A stretch of DNA of 64,000 nt from Atrina japonica (GCA_030159075.1 BROG01000442.1:127501-191500), one strand, 5' to 3'; shown: positions 1 through 60,064, counted from the stretch's first letter. The notes: generated from the letters alone by a model not told the origin. Program-made: numbers and translations.

Positions 1-487
1 GTGGCATTACTTGTGTCAAGAATAAAAAATTATTTCTATTTTTGTTCTACTTCTGCTACTTGTACTTGATTTACAATAACAAATTAGATCCATACACAGG
101 CATAAAATATCTTATATCTATATATATTTTGTGAAAATAAGGTCAGGTCCAGTGTGATATGCATATACAAATAGTAAGGTCAAATTAATCAACTGCCAAG
201 TAAATGATTACCAAACTGGGATTCTCAAGCAATTTTCACAAAATATATAGGAATTTCAGAATTGTTATGTCTATGTATATCTCATATTTGGTATTTTATA
301 TCAAACTAAGTAGTAAAAAAAGAAAACAAATTTTTTTGAAAAAACATAGCCAATGCCTTTACAGATAAGAGAAAAGTAAGTTCTATATCATTCTCAAAAT
401 TTGCTAGATTTGACTTATGTAAAGTATTTAACAGAAAATTTCACTCAAGTTCAATTTTTACCATTAAAGATATACTTTTTATCCTAC
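1..487. other. Intronic sequence left of RNF17/Qin exon 24
   Basis: AT-rich. I examined both strands and found no exon in phase with exon 24 and no clear repeat. Confidence 0.4.
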
Positions 488-47419
<46,932 letters not shown>

Positions 47420-48784
47420 CGTTACTTGGGTGTATTACTTGCTGACATTTATCATTTGACTTTCCTTATCATTTCTTGTCGTTCCTTAAAATTACCCGCA
47501 AAATAATGACCGCACGCATTCTGAAATTAAAGGTGTAGCAATTTACTTGAACCGCGAGCCCGATTCATATCGTGCTCGGACAAAACGACCCCATTGCCAA
47601 AAGTCACAGATTACCACTGGGGTGAGGCTATCAATGGTTACACGCAGTTTAAATACGACTAGATCTACTGCTATTGCAGTGACAAACTTTGTTACATATT
47701 TCACCATAATATCACAAAATCTAAAACATAAGTCTATTTGAAATGTAATTCAATATTTCGAATATAAAACTTATTTTAATTTTACAATAAAACTTAAGTG
47801 TTTTATGATCCGCCTTAGTTGTAATTTTCGATTGATCGCGACCTAGACCTGTGTCAGAAAACACCGATTTCCATCCACAAGGAATATAATATGGTCGTTA
47901 CAATATACTACTCCTTTTTGCATTGATATGAAAAAATATTAGCGATTTAATTATTCGACCTGGTATAACACCAACCGGTCATAAAATAGGCTACTGTAAG
48001 CCGTCGGCATCTCTTATTTCGTGACCTTTTATCTCACCTGGACGGAGGTGTGAAAATCACCGAAGCGTGAATACTGAGTTGTCTTTATCGTTTATCCATA
48101 TTAAAAAGACCGTTGTTCATTTCCTAATAAAGTATTAAAGATGATTTTGAAAAATAGTTTTAAAAAATTAAAAGTACCCAATTGATCTTTCATTGTTTAT
48201 CTAGTACGTTTGATACAATATGTTTAAAGCAAAATATCACAAGTAGATCTGCATTTGATCGCACATAATCGACTAAAATAAATCCTACCGACTTTATGAA
48301 AAGGAAAAGGCTATAAATTAAAAGTTGACTTTCTTTTTAGGCCTATATTTAGGCCTATTGTTGATAATTTATCAAATCAGCGATATTTACAGTCTAACAG
48401 TCATTTTATATCGCTGATTATATTAATTTTTATTTTTTGCGAGGTAGATAAATGGTTGATTATATGATACAGGTATTGATGATGACATAGGCGTATTATG
48501 ATCATCATAACTCGAGATTACGTTTAATTTACAGAAAATATTTTAGAAAAATTGAACGGAAAATAATGAAATTAAAACTTGATAATTTCCTAAATTTTCA
48601 TATTTGAGGCGTATGTCCGATTGATTTTGAAAATACATTCTAATCAGGTAAACTATTAGCGATATATGATTTTTTTTCTTCAAATAAGCATCGCTGATAT
48701 TAAGCTTAATCAACTGTAACAGTACAGGTTATCAGTATCTATCAGAGTTTTGGGAATTTTACTTTTTTAGCAATTGACTCAAGC
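47420..48784. other. 5' flank of RNF17/Qin: 5' UTR and probable promoter
   Basis: The transcription start must lie here, but I see no decisive TATA or initiator. The first 600 bases are a little richer in CpG than the surrounding DNA (accgcgagcccgattcatat, then cgtgctcgg), which is weak support for a promoter. Confidence 0.35.
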
Positions 48785-50893
48785 AGTTATAGGCAGCTCC
48801 CTGGCACGCATTTAAATTTTGGCCGCTAGGGGGCGCCATCAGTGGCCCTGGTTGTTGACGTCATCAGAATGCTGGCTTCTGATTGGCCAATTCAGATGCG
48901 TGCCAGAGAGCCGCCTTTAACGTCATAACCAAAAGTGCGTCATACAGGAATGAGGTCATACCAGAAGTACATCATACCGGAAATGAGGCCATGTTGTCAT
49001 GGCAATAAGGAGAAAGAGCCAATTGTTGAGTTTGGAGGCGTGTCTATGACCGGAAGTGGAAGTTGTGGGGGCGGCCATCTTGGATAACGAGCCAATGAAA
49101 GCCTTCGTTACAAGAGGTCGGTGTCACGAGAGGTCAACGGCTAAAGATAGAAGTTAGGTTTTTCCAGTTTTGGGCTAAGAGTGAATCTATTTTTAGAACC
49201 GAAACTTTGGGTTTTTCCAGGTTTGAAATCAGTGATATCAGTAGTAGGTGTCGCCACAGTCGGTGAGAGTCTCTAAGGTCTTTTGATACACTTCTTCATG
49301 CGTCAAAGAGGGATGAAACGAGAGTCTTCATGATAACCATCCACTCGATAAGATCCTACTTGGACTTCACCTCCATGACGAGCATGCCTAATCGTTTGAC
49401 CAGTTTGATGTTCTTTCCAACTGCTCAACCATCGTAATGCTATGGGTGGAATACTGTCGTGCCGAAGGATATAAACGTTTCCCGTGGAAGTATGATAGCA
49501 ATCGTATCTTTTTGCATATGATTGCGACGATATGATTATATTCCCCGTACTGGCAAACGTAATCGATTCAGCAAATGGGTTCACATCTAGGTTAGTTTCA
49601 AACACATTTTCTTGAGAGCTTTGTGAGTTGTTTCTTATCATCCATACAAGCCTGTCGCAATCCTGGTAGTCACGTCCGATTCACAGTATTCTTCTAATTC
49701 CGGTTGCAAATAAAAAAAAATCTTACGCTTTCGAATTTGGTCTTGATACCACTCTTCAAAATCACGACGGACATCAGGTTTCATACCTTCTGGGTTGTAA
49801 TACATAGCTGGGTATCAATCAACATTAGCTTCTGTATTGAACAAATGTGGAAAGTATCCTTTCTTGAATTCAGTCAATCCAAAAGCTTTGGATAACGAAG
49901 CTAAAGGAAATGACAAGAAATTACACGAGTCTATAAAGCCTGATGTTTCCTGCCGTCATAGACATAATCTTAGAACTGCTCATAATCACATCAGGTTTTT
50001 CACAGGCATGATGTACCAGATGATGTAAAATAAACTGTCCATCGTACCCTTTAAACTTATGGGCAATAGCTATAGCCCCATCATGTAAACGTTTCTCTCT
50101 TTGATGTATGTCATCATACACAGTCGTTTCAAATAAACAACTCAAAAATCAGTGAGTGTCGTGGGACCTCGGAATGTAATACGATGAGCAATACATAGAT
50201 TAGGTCTGTGTTCTCCGGTATCCTGGGTAAACTCAAAATCATAGAAAATGTAATAAGGGGGTGAAGATGATGCATCCTGAGAAGGGATCTGTTAACATCA
50301 TAAGATAAAACAACGATGATCTAGATCCACGATCTGTTTAAATGGCGACATTTTTTCTTATTTTCTTGAGAGCAGTGTTGTGTGAGTTGTTTCTTACTCA
50401 TCCATAATTGACAAGTGGGACATCGAGTCATTAGCTGACATGGAATCCTGGTCGTATTACTACTATAAGGTTTCAAATGATTCTCGTAACACTGAGTCGA
50501 TATGAATGTACCATGACAATGTGTGCACTCTATAGGTTTTATCGTGTTGTTGGGAACACAGGGTCACAGTGCAAAACACGATCACGTGACCTTTCGTGAC
50601 CCAGACATCTAGTAACGAAGGCTCTCATTGGCTCGTTATCCAAGATGGCCGCCTCCACAACCTTCCACTTCCGGTCAAAGACACACCTCCAAGCTCAACA
50701 ATTGGCTCTTTCTCCTTATTGCCATGACAACATGACCTCACTTCCGGTATGACGTACTTCCGGTATGACCTCACTTCCAGTATGACGCACTAATTTGAAT
50801 TGGCCAATCAGAAGTCAGCATTCTGATGACGTCATCAAACAGCGCCATCTAGTGACCAAAATTCAAATGCGTGCCAGGGAGCTGCCTATAACT
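48785..50893. mobile_element. 2.1-kb element with about 350-bp terminal inverted repeats, Polinton-like
   Basis: The left end agttataggcagctccctgg is the inverse of the right end near 50893. The arms stay alignable to about 49135 and from about 50575 (shared gacgtcatcagaatgctg, tctgattggccaattc, ggcggccatcttggataacg and its inverse, with mismatches). An AG...CT end matches the Polinton/Maverick habit. I could not find a convincing 6-bp target duplication. Inside is a decayed family B DNA polymerase. Full Polintons are about 15-20 kb, so this is an internal-deletion derivative. Confidence 0.75.
49303..50560 (-). pseudogene. Protein-primed DNA polymerase B (Polinton type), broken fragment
   Basis: Read on the minus strand the pieces keep the family order. 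Near 50540-50340 there is a zinc-binding part (ECTHCHG, CPTCQLWM). Near 50270 comes YYIFYDFEFTQD, an exonuclease I motif. At 50145-49921 there is AHKFKGYDGQFILHHL, an exonuclease II motif. Near 49820 comes YYNPEGMKPDVRRDFEEWY. At 49641-49303 there is VNPFAESITFAS, then ALRWL and YRVDGYHED. At least three frame breaks separate them, and the palm motifs are absent. DNA_pol_B_2 family; inactive. Confidence 0.78.
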
Positions 50894-50914
50894 ACTCACT
50901 CATAAGGAATATAT

Positions 50915-51100
50915 AGTAAAACCTGCTATAGCGACCACCTCTATATAAGGATTACCTGTTTATAAAGACCAGCTTTTTCGAGTCCCTTGACTGCATACTT
51001 CAACTAAATTGAGCCTGTGTATAAGAGTCACCTGCACATAAAGGTCAATATTTTCTGGTCCCTTGGGTGGCCCCTATATACAGGTTTCACTGTATATTTA
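50915..51100. repeat. Short MITE (cagt family), copy nearly identical to 60070-60260
   Basis: tatagtaaaacctgctatag, then ctatataaggattacctgtt and gcccctatatacaggttt. The copy at 60070 matches over about 180 bp, including its ends. Confidence 0.7.
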
Positions 51101-52600
51101 AAGTACGGAGTCTGTCGGGTGAAGTTTTTACGCTGAGATGCTCACAGATCTACCAAGTCTTGTTTATTGTAATAACCCTTTTCAAATATTTGAGGATTAC
51201 ATACAGAGATATATTTAGTCATATTCATCTTTGCTTAATAATTTCTTATTAATACATGATAATTCTGCAATTTAAATAATTTTGTGAAAAAATATCTTGA
51301 GTGGAAAACCACGTAGATTTTAAACTTAATTTGTATTTTTTTTTTTAATTCCATAAAGACATGTTGAAATACCAGCGATATATAAAGTTTTATAGATCGC
51401 TGGAAATACAAATGATGAAAAAGCGATCCAACAAAGTCAAATATATAAAATCATGTCGTTTCTGCCCGATAAACACTCATATATTATGTCGCAAGTATCC
51501 TATTCAGTAAGTGTGTTGTCAGGATAAACTTCACCCCGGAATTGCCTTTTACTAGTGTCATTTGCTGACTTTAAAAATTGGAAATTTAGTAGTCATGTGT
51601 TCACTTTTAATTTTCCAATTTAAAAATTAGCAAATGACATTGGTAACGCTTCCAGAGATACCCGGATGCTCCTATAGAGTGATATAATGAACAATACTGC
51701 TCATGCATAGGCGTGGGAATCTGGGCCAAGCAAAATTCTTATATCATCAACACATAAGCAAATTGTTTCAAACGTAAGTGTATTTAAAACAAAATTTGGC
51801 CCTCCCCACTTTTGATTTGCTTCCTACGCCATTGTCGTGTACTACTCATAGATATGTCATCGTGTAAATCAGTTTTAGTGGAATATTTCTTTTGCAGATT
51901 TTTCATTTAACCTTTTTGTTTCGAAATTGATGATTGATATCAAACTTATAACTTTTCCTTGGAGTGGCTTTCGGGGCGAAACAACGAAAGGCCGACAATT
52001 AAGAAGCATATGCACTAAATGTCGTCCTTTCGGGACGAAATGTCGAAACAACGAAATGGCATATATCAGCCACCATACCTAACTGTCATTCGAACGGTAA
52101 GCGGTCGATGGAATCCCTCAGACCGCCCTACGTCATAACTCATGAATATGCATAATCTAGAGAGGTTAAAAATAAATTATTTTTAGAATTGAAAATGAAA
52201 GCTTTTTTGTGACATTTCTCCCTTACTGATTTATGATTTTAAATTACACAGTTATAGCGTTAGAATAGATCTGTAACACGTCGATCTGTGAACCCGGCCC
52301 GAGATAGAATAACGAAAAATCGTTGCTAAAAATTCTGCATGTGTAAATTCACATGAAATTTATAGTTTCTGGGAAGATTGACCGAGTCATAAAAAATAAT
52401 GAATAAAAATATTTCCTTCTGTAAGACAACTAACAAAAAAACAACCGTTTCGTGTAACGTTATGACGTTATCTTCCATGCTGGATAGGCCATATTTCTAA
52501 CTTTACTGGTCTCAAAGAAGGATTTATTTTAAAGAAACGTTTTTCAACGACAAATTTAGCAATTTGTAGTTACGATTCGGCCTTTAGAAGACATATCTAA
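51100..52600. other. Intergenic DNA with two fold-backs, otherwise empty
   Basis: Contains a short hairpin at 51372-51408 and an inverted pair at 51553-51644 (gtcatttgctgactttaaaa against ttttaaattagc-type arm). 51965-52065 has ttcggggcgaaacaacgaaa and a second ctttcgggacgaaatgtcga. No gene seen. Confidence 0.5.
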
Positions 52601-52654
52601 AATATATTTCCCAAATTGAATAATATTTTTTTAATCCCGATTTTTCGTTGTTCT

Positions 52655-53122
52655 ATGTTGGGGTTCAGAGACGGTATATTTAATGTTACTAGTATGTTGG
52701 GGTTCAGAGACGGTATATTTAACGTTACTAGTATGTTGGGGTTCAGAGACGGTATATTTAACGTTACTAGTATGTTGGGGTTCAGAGACGGTATATTTAA
52801 CGTTACTAGTATGTTGGGGTTCAGAGACGGTATATTTAACGTTACTAGTGTGTTGGGGTTCAGAGACGGTATATTTAACGTTACTAGTGTGTTGGGGTTC
52901 AGAGACGGTATATTTAACGTTACTAGTATGTTGGGGTTCAGAGACGGTATATTTAACGTTACTAGTATGTTGGGGTTCAGAGACGGTATATTTAACGTTA
53001 CTAGTATGTTGGGGTTCAGAGACAGTATATTTAACGTTACTAGTATGTTGGGGTTCAGAGACGGTATATTTAACGTTACTAGTATGTTGGGGTTCAGAGA
53101 CAGTATATCTAACGTTACTAGT
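52655..53122. repeat. 39-bp tandem array, 12 copies
   Basis: Unit atgttggggttcagagacgg plus tatatttaacgttactagt. Copies are almost identical. 39 is a multiple of 3, so open frames appear on both strands as artefacts. Confidence 0.97.
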
Positions 53123-53284
53123 ATACTAACAAGTATGAAAAACAAGAATATAAAATTTCAATCATGAATGATTTTTTACTCAGTTTAACTTTAATTTCCT
53201 TAAGTTTCCTCCAAAGCTGAGATAAAATACTTTGTACACAGACCACAACAATTATTGTTGGAGGTTCAAAACAGCGAGGTACAG

Positions 53285-53612
53285 GGTCCCTTAGGTCAGT
53301 CTACAGGATCTCCCCTAGGTCAGTTTACTGAATCCCCTAGGTCAGTCTACAGGATTCAGGATCCCCTAGGTCAGTGTACTGGTTTTCCTAGGTCAGTCTA
53401 CGGGATCCCCTAGGTCAGTCTACAGGATCCCCTAGGTCAGTATACTGGATCCCCTAGGTCAGTATACTGGATCCCCTAGGTCAGTCTACTGGATCCCCTC
53501 GGTCAGTCTACAGGATCCCCTAGGTCAGTCTACGGGATCCCTTAGGCCAGTCTGCTGGATCCCCTCGGTCAGTATACAGGATCCCCTAGGTCAGTTTACA
53601 GGATCGCCACCT
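53285..53612. repeat. 22-23 bp tandem array, about 14 copies
   Basis: Unit ggatcccctaggtcagtcta plus ca/ct, with small spacing changes. It carries repeated BamHI-like (ggatcc) and AvrII-like (cctagg) words. Confidence 0.93.
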
Positions 53613-53619
53613 GATGTCC

Positions 53620-54760
53620 TATGCTATAGGATTACGTTTGCCCCGTGGTCCAGGACATTACCCCAGAAATACACAGAGTTAATTTTCATATTGTAACTCG
53701 TTTTTATCCCAAATATTGCATTAAATTGACTGATTAATCATTCACAAAAAACTCTTGAGTCAACAAACATAAATGTTACAAGAGCAATTCAAGTGGGGTC
53801 CAGAATATTTTCAAAATTTTTTCAAAAGCTTTTGTCTGGATTCAGTCTAGAAAAAACTTTGATTTTAAAATCCATTTTCTGGCTTCCAGACACTAAAATT
53901 TTATTTCAACTTTTTTTCTATTTAAAAAAATGCAATTTTAGGGGGGCATGCGCCCCATCCCCTCTAAATCCGCCAGTGCCCCTCTTTGGACGCCAAAGTA
54001 TAGATGTATGTACACTAAAATTCAACTCCTGAAGTTTACAAAAAACCGTTTAAAACCTATAATTTTTTTTTATAAAAAGTTGGAAAATTAATAAAAATGA
54101 ATTACCAAAATTGTCGCGTCTCGCTATACGCTCGGCGGAAACAGTTTCAATTTTATGGCTTTTGACGACGCTTTGCTTTATTTCAGTTTCTCTCTTAAGT
54201 GTATCCCAGGTACATGTCGTTAAAGAAGTTTTCGTTTGTTTTCTCATCGATGATATATAATTATGTGGGACAACTTAATTAGGCCTATTTTTCCTATTGA
54301 AAAAAAATGTGGATTTAATTTCTTATCATATTAAAATTATATGTATATCCTATATACACATTTAAAAACATCCTTTGGATATTATGGCGAAATCACACTG
54401 AATCAAGATATTTAAGTATTTTCATACATGGGGGATTACATATCCATGTAAGTAGTAGTAGCGATATATAAAGATTGTTAGCATTTTATATCGCTGGTAG
54501 TAGCAGAGACATATCTGTGGAAACTTTTTTTTTATATTCAGGGTACATTGGCAGTTCAATGTAGACTTACACACACGTAATTGTTCTTGAAATTTGAAAG
54601 AAGTCTTACGTTATTAGCAGCGATATATACAAAGCCTAAGCTTCTCTCTTTAATTGATTCATGTAATTAAAATGTATAACCTTTAAAATAACAATGACGA
54701 CCATTTCAGAATCAGATATAGGGCCTAGAAATTATGCTGTTTTTGCAAAAAATAAAATAA
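53620..54760. other. Intergenic DNA, little recognised
   Basis: Contains a hairpin with agcgatatataaag at 54460-54500. The plus-strand frame at 53793-54032 has no domain. Confidence 0.4.
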
Positions 54761-54797
54761 AATGAATGAATAAATGAATGAATAAATAAATAAATAA

Positions 54798-54828
<31 letters not shown>

Positions 54829-54838
54829 ATGAAAAATA
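54761..54838. repeat. (AAAT)n microsatellite
   Basis: About 18 units of aaat/aatg in an almost perfect run. Confidence 0.95.
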
Positions 54839-55339
54839 AATAACTAAACCCTAATTCTGCGTTTCCACAGAAATTAACTAAACCCTACTGTACTTTCAAT
54901 TCAGAGCAAACGGACTAAAATTTGTAATATTGAATTCTCTTTGTGCTAAACATTACCATCTTGCTGCTTTTACTCAGAAATGATCATCAATCGTGAAAAC
55001 AAAGCTAGAGATATTTAGCGTTCTTTAGAGTTCCTATACATGTACATTCTTTCTGTTTCGAGCTCGGACTACCAAAATTATTGAACGTCGCTCTTCATAC
55101 TTTGAATCGAAAGGTGAAGGTCATCCTATGGAATCATGCGAAAAATCATAAACACGATCAAACCGAATGCACATATCATGTCTCGTAAACTACATCTAAG
55201 AAACGATGACAGTATCCAACAGTGAACCGGAATAATTACAGGTATTTACCCGAAAATAAATCAACATAAGAACATATTTTGACATTAACTATTTCGAGCG
55301 GTAGCACGATTTACCCTAGCCGTAGTCGTATATGGCGAA

Positions 55340-55435
55340 GGGCAGCACGATTTACCCAAAAAGACCCAAAAAACACCCAAAAAGACCCAAAAAACATCCA
55401 AAATGACCCCAAAAACACACAAAAACATTTAAAAC
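55340..55435. repeat. Short repeat of acccaaaaag type
   Basis: Five imperfect copies of aaaaagacccaaaaaacacc, period 20. Confidence 0.85.
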
Positions 55436-56519
55436 GTAACAACTTTAGCAATCTTATTATAATATGATGAATATTTTTTATGACTGTAGATGTTTTTGAC
55501 TTTGATAATTCTGTTTTATCCAATTTCACGATGTATTTCTGAAACCATGATATAGTCAGCATGACATTTTAAAATGTGCCAGAATGTTACTTATATGGGA
55601 CAGTAAAGACGTTTAATACATATGAAGTACTTTTTACTCCGAAAAGTTTTACTGTGTAAGATGGTGGGGAGGGGAGGAAATGGGATGGAGGAGGGGAAAT
55701 GAGAAAGGAATAAAATGAATACCACTACAAGGTAGGTGGCCCTATTAGAACTGTGAAAACAACGAGGGAGGTAAGGGGCGTGTACCATGCAAATGCACGC
55801 AAATGCGATATCACATGAACTTGCTATTCACAAATGTGCAATCACGTTAACAATATCGTGGGGCTGGACAGAAAATTGGGGCTGGGGGTGACGTACTTGT
55901 CACCCGGTTATCAAAACACCTTTTGTTTAATCTGCAAGGTAAGGGTCCCAGTGTCTTTCTGGCTAACGCATTGACTGTTTATCACTTTATGTATTAACCA
56001 ATAATTACTCGAACTTCGAAGTTTTGAGAGTGAAATATAAAGGAATATACAAATCGGGACTTCAAATCGACTTCGAGGTTTCAAGAACTTTTAGGTTTCG
56101 GCGTATAGCTTATACACTGTACATTGTACTGTTATGAGGTTTATCCTAAATAAAAGCATTATCTGACAGATTTATTGAGGTGGATGATAACTCACAAAGC
56201 AAGCATTCAGGGAGTACAGACAGAGTTTAACTTTACGTAAATCATAATACGATGGAATCGGTGGTTGGTAAATAAATAGAATTGAGGTATCTTGTTATTG
56301 TGTATAAAGGAGTGGGTCCAGCAAATTTTTGAAAAGGGGTCTACTCACTTTAGGCAAGGGGGTGCCAGCCTTCAAAATTGCCAAAAATGTCCATTTTGGG
56401 GCAAAATTGTTCCAACAAAATATGAGAGGGATTCCCCGCTTACACCTATGATGCTATTTATATTAATCAGTTATTTATATCACATGTGAAAATATAAATA
56501 GTCATACAAAGGAGATGTC

Positions 56520-56775
56520 CAACACATAAAGCACTTAATTCACAGTTTGTTCCAGACAAGGATTCAAACCCACGGTGTATGCCAGTGCACCAATATACAG
56601 TGAAACTTGTATATAACGACCTCCTTAGGGACACAAGAAAACCAGTCTTTATAGGGAGATGGTCTTTATATAGAGGTTGACTTGTATACAAATGGTACTA
56701 TTGGGTACAGCAAAAAACCGGTCTTTGTGGTGGTCTTTATACACAGGTGGTGGCTAAAGCAGGTATTACTGTAAT
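56520..56775 (-). repeat. SINE B-box fragment followed by a cagt-family MITE
   Basis: The minus strand of 56545-56600 has tggtgcactggcatacaccg and gggtttgaatcc (A and B box). 56598-56775 is another copy of the acagtgaaacttgtatataa element, ending ggtattactgtaat. Confidence 0.5.
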
Positions 56776-57354
56776 TGCATTTTAGGTTTATACAGACAAT
56801 TAATGGCCTTCATAACACACCATACACCAGTCTTTACTGCATACATATCAGGTGATTTTAAGGCTAGGGTTCAGGGTGGGGTTGTACAAAGCAATCTTCA
56901 CATAAAGGGATACTTTTGACATATGTCAATTTCTTTACTAATGAAAACAAAATCCAGATGGCTGATAGCCAAATAATTGCAATTTTCAAATTATCAGTGA
57001 TTTAAAACTCCAAACCTTCTCATCGGAGTATGAAAGAGAACTTCAATCTGATATGGGATATATACCCTTGACAAAGTTGTTCAAGTGCAAAGTCAGGTTG
57101 AAAGTTTTTTAATCCTTGATTTGTTTACTCTTTATCATACTCTTTAAAAATAAATTTAATAGGAGAATGTAACATTTTCTTTTAGAAATAGATCTTTACA
57201 AGATAAAAAAAATGACTAAGTCCATCAGTTATGTTGAATGAACAATTAAACAGAAGCTGAAGTTGATAATAATACACGATGAAGGTACAAAATGTATTCC
57301 TACCATATCTATTAGTACAAATGTGTTGCAATGTGTGCCTGTGTTTATTACCGT

Positions 57355-57478
57355 TGATCTCGAAGAGACCTTGCGATTCTGTCCAGACTATTAAGTATTT
57401 ACCACTAGTTATGGAAATCGAAGAGACCTTGCGATTCTGTCCAGACTATTAAGTATTTACCACTAGTTATGGAAATAA
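57355..57478. repeat. Near-exact tandem duplication of about 58 bp
   Basis: cgaagagaccttgcgattct through ttaccactagttatggaaa occurs twice back to back with no mismatch that I can see, so it is recent. Confidence 0.9.
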
Positions 57479-57676
57479 AATCTAGCTGCTACTGAAATAA
57501 TATAGTTCATTGTTTTAAATTTACAACAAAATGTGGAATTAATTTGATTACATGGACAATTAATGAAGAAAATTAAATGGAGAGAAATATCCTTGAAATG
57601 TCTGTATTGTGTGAAAGGTAACTTTCAGTCTTTCACTGTACATACAGTCTTAACTTTTTGACTCTGTTTGTATCAT

Positions 57677-58390
57677 TTTTAGCTCACCATCAACAGATGG
57701 TGGGCTATTCATATGGCCCTGCATCCATGGTCCGCCTGTCGTCAGTCCGTCTGTCGTCGTCAGTCTGTCCCTCCTGAACAATTCTTGTTACCACTTTTTC
57801 TCAGAAAGGACTAAAGGGATCTCCTTGAAATTTGACAAGAAGGTTCCCCTTGAGGTTTAGTTGTGCATATTACATTTTCAGAGAGATCTGAAACCAACAT
57901 GGCCGACAGGTGGTCATCTTGGATTTTGACCAAAGGAAGTTTGTTACCACTACTTCTCAGAAAGGACAGAAGGGATCTACTTGAAATTTGACATGAAGGT
58001 TCCCCTTAAGATCTAGTTGTGCATATTGCATTTTCAGAGAGAATGGAATCCAATATGGCGGACAGGTGGCCATCTTGGATTTTGACCATAGGAAGTTTGT
58101 TACTGCTATTTCTCTGAAAGGTCTGAAGGGATTTCCTTGAAATTGGACATGAAGGTTCCCCATGAGGTCTAGTTGTGCATATGACATTTTCAGAGAGATT
58201 GGATTCCAACATGGCTGACAGGTGGCCATCTTGGATTTTAACAATGGAAGTACAATGTATGTATTTCTCAAAATGCACTGAAGGAATCTTTTTTCAAAAT
58301 TGATCATGGAGGTTCCCCCTTAGGTCTAGATGTGCATATTACATTTTCAAAGAGATTATAATCCAAGATGGACACTTGTCGGCCATGCTG
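57677..58390. repeat. Interspersed repeat: agctcacc head and about 170-bp tandem units
   Basis: It starts agctcaccatcaacagatgg. Four diverged units follow, each with gttaccact(a/t)cttctcagaa, ttgaaatttgacatgaaggt and atggc(c/g)gacaggtgg(t/c)catc. Similar agctcacc edges occur at 63965. Confidence 0.8.
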
Positions 58391-58399
58391 AATTCCATT

Positions 58400-59660
58400 C
58401 TCTCTTAAAATGTAATATGTCAGTTTCACTGTAATCTTGTGAAAAAAGTATTTCACAGGAATATGGATTTAAGTTCAAATTCAATGTTGAGACACAAAAT
58501 AAGAGAATTGAAGAGAAAAAAACACTCTGTCATAGATCAGACATAGAACATTTCATGGTGGGTGCCAAGATCCCCCAGGGATCTCTTGTAATTAAGTAAA
58601 TAATTTTCACAGACAAAGAAAATGGATAAGCAATTAATAACCCTGATGTAAAGTCTGTGTTTATACTGTCTTTAGTAAATTTACATAAATGCACATCAAC
58701 ACCATCATATAATATAAAATCACCCCCCCAAAAAAAGGACTGTTGAAGTAAAAAGTGTCGGACTAAAATGTTCCTAAGTCAGTACTGTCGAAGTTATTGT
58801 ACGTCAAAGTAAAAACATGAGTAAAAAGTGTCGGAATTAAAACTGTCAACTGTTGGCTTGAGAAGAGGGGTACTTAAGTCATTTATGGGATAACATGTCA
58901 AACTCCTGAGGTCACATTAAATTAAAGATTTTAAAGTTATTTTGTAAAGCAACCAATGATCAAAATAAAAACGTTTTTACTGTTGATATAAGTGAAAAAT
59001 TTAAAAAAGGATATCCTATATCTGTTCATCAGATTTTGTAATTTGTTTGATCATGTCAATTTATCCAATGTTAGCAAGTAATATAGAAATAAATTGATCA
59101 TGAGACTGTTCATCGTTTTTGTCCTGACAAAATGTAGCGATGCGAAGGGAAACAACCCTTTAGGTCAGAGACGACTAGGTAGTTTACCATAGGTAACAAT
59201 GTTAATGTTTTCCTGTATACATGTAATTGAAATTTTGTATAAGACAGCAACTGTGATTGGCCGTTCTATTTATTTTATTTCTCAATAAAATGATTAGGTT
59301 CCTTAGACACGCCCACTTCCGGAAATGCTCTCTGATGTCATGATAAGAATGTCGTCACACAAAATCCAATGGATGAAGCTCCCACAATTTGTGGGCTGGA
59401 CTTCTGTCTAACTCTTCATATGCCAACTGTATCTTTCACTTAAACTGATATAGATAAATTTCTTTCCATAAACAGCCCTCGTTACATTGTGTGTCATCTT
59501 CACTGATTCAGTATAGCTGACTAGCATTTTATGTTGACAGTTGCTAAGGGCAACTGACAGTAGCAGATATATTCTTGCACTTTCATTGTTATGTTCACTT
59601 AACATTTTTAGTTAAAAATTAAAAATGTGAAGCCAATTTTTTCTTGTCTTGAAATAAATT
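58400..59660. other. Intergenic DNA without recognised content
   Basis: AT-rich. No splice-bounded frame or transposase seen on either strand. Confidence 0.4.
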
Positions 59661-59661
59661 A

Positions 59662-59822
59662 TAATGATTAAGTTTAACAATTTTTGCAATGTACTGAGAA
59701 ATAATATGGCTTGAGGCAAACTTTTTTTTTGTGTTGGCCGGTCGCTTTGCTGATTATAAAGTGTGTACCACCTCAAACCATATTATTTCTCAATACATTG
59801 CAAAATTTTTAAAGTTAATCCT
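59662..59822. mobile_element. Fold-back MITE of about 160 bp
   Basis: The left arm gcaatgtactgagaaataat continues atggcttgagg. The right arm carries the inverse, cctcaaaccatattatttct and caatacattgc. The arms are about 50 bp around an 80-base loop. Confidence 0.8.
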
Positions 59823-60064
59823 TAAACATATCTCGTCTTTCACGAAAGTGTTGACCAGTAGTATAAATTTTTAATGGAACTGTTAAGCAGCCTTTCTACA
59901 ATCAGAAAGTAAACAGAAATCATAGGCTTGCTTGAACATCTTGTTTTTCTGTCACATATGCAAATTTCAACCCGCAGCAGTTTCAAATGAATGGACATTG
60001 AAATAATTGTTTTCTAAATATACTTCATTTCTATAGTGAATGTGCCTTAAAATGTCAACAAAGA

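Noticed and set aside
52597..53167. Open frames of 148-183 residues on both strands
   Set aside because: Produced by the 39-bp array. No flanking unique coding sequence or splice signals.
57957..58307. Two overlapping minus-strand frames with repeated KSKMATCPPYW
   Set aside because: They are the antisense of an interspersed repeat present in four diverged units. There is no gene context.
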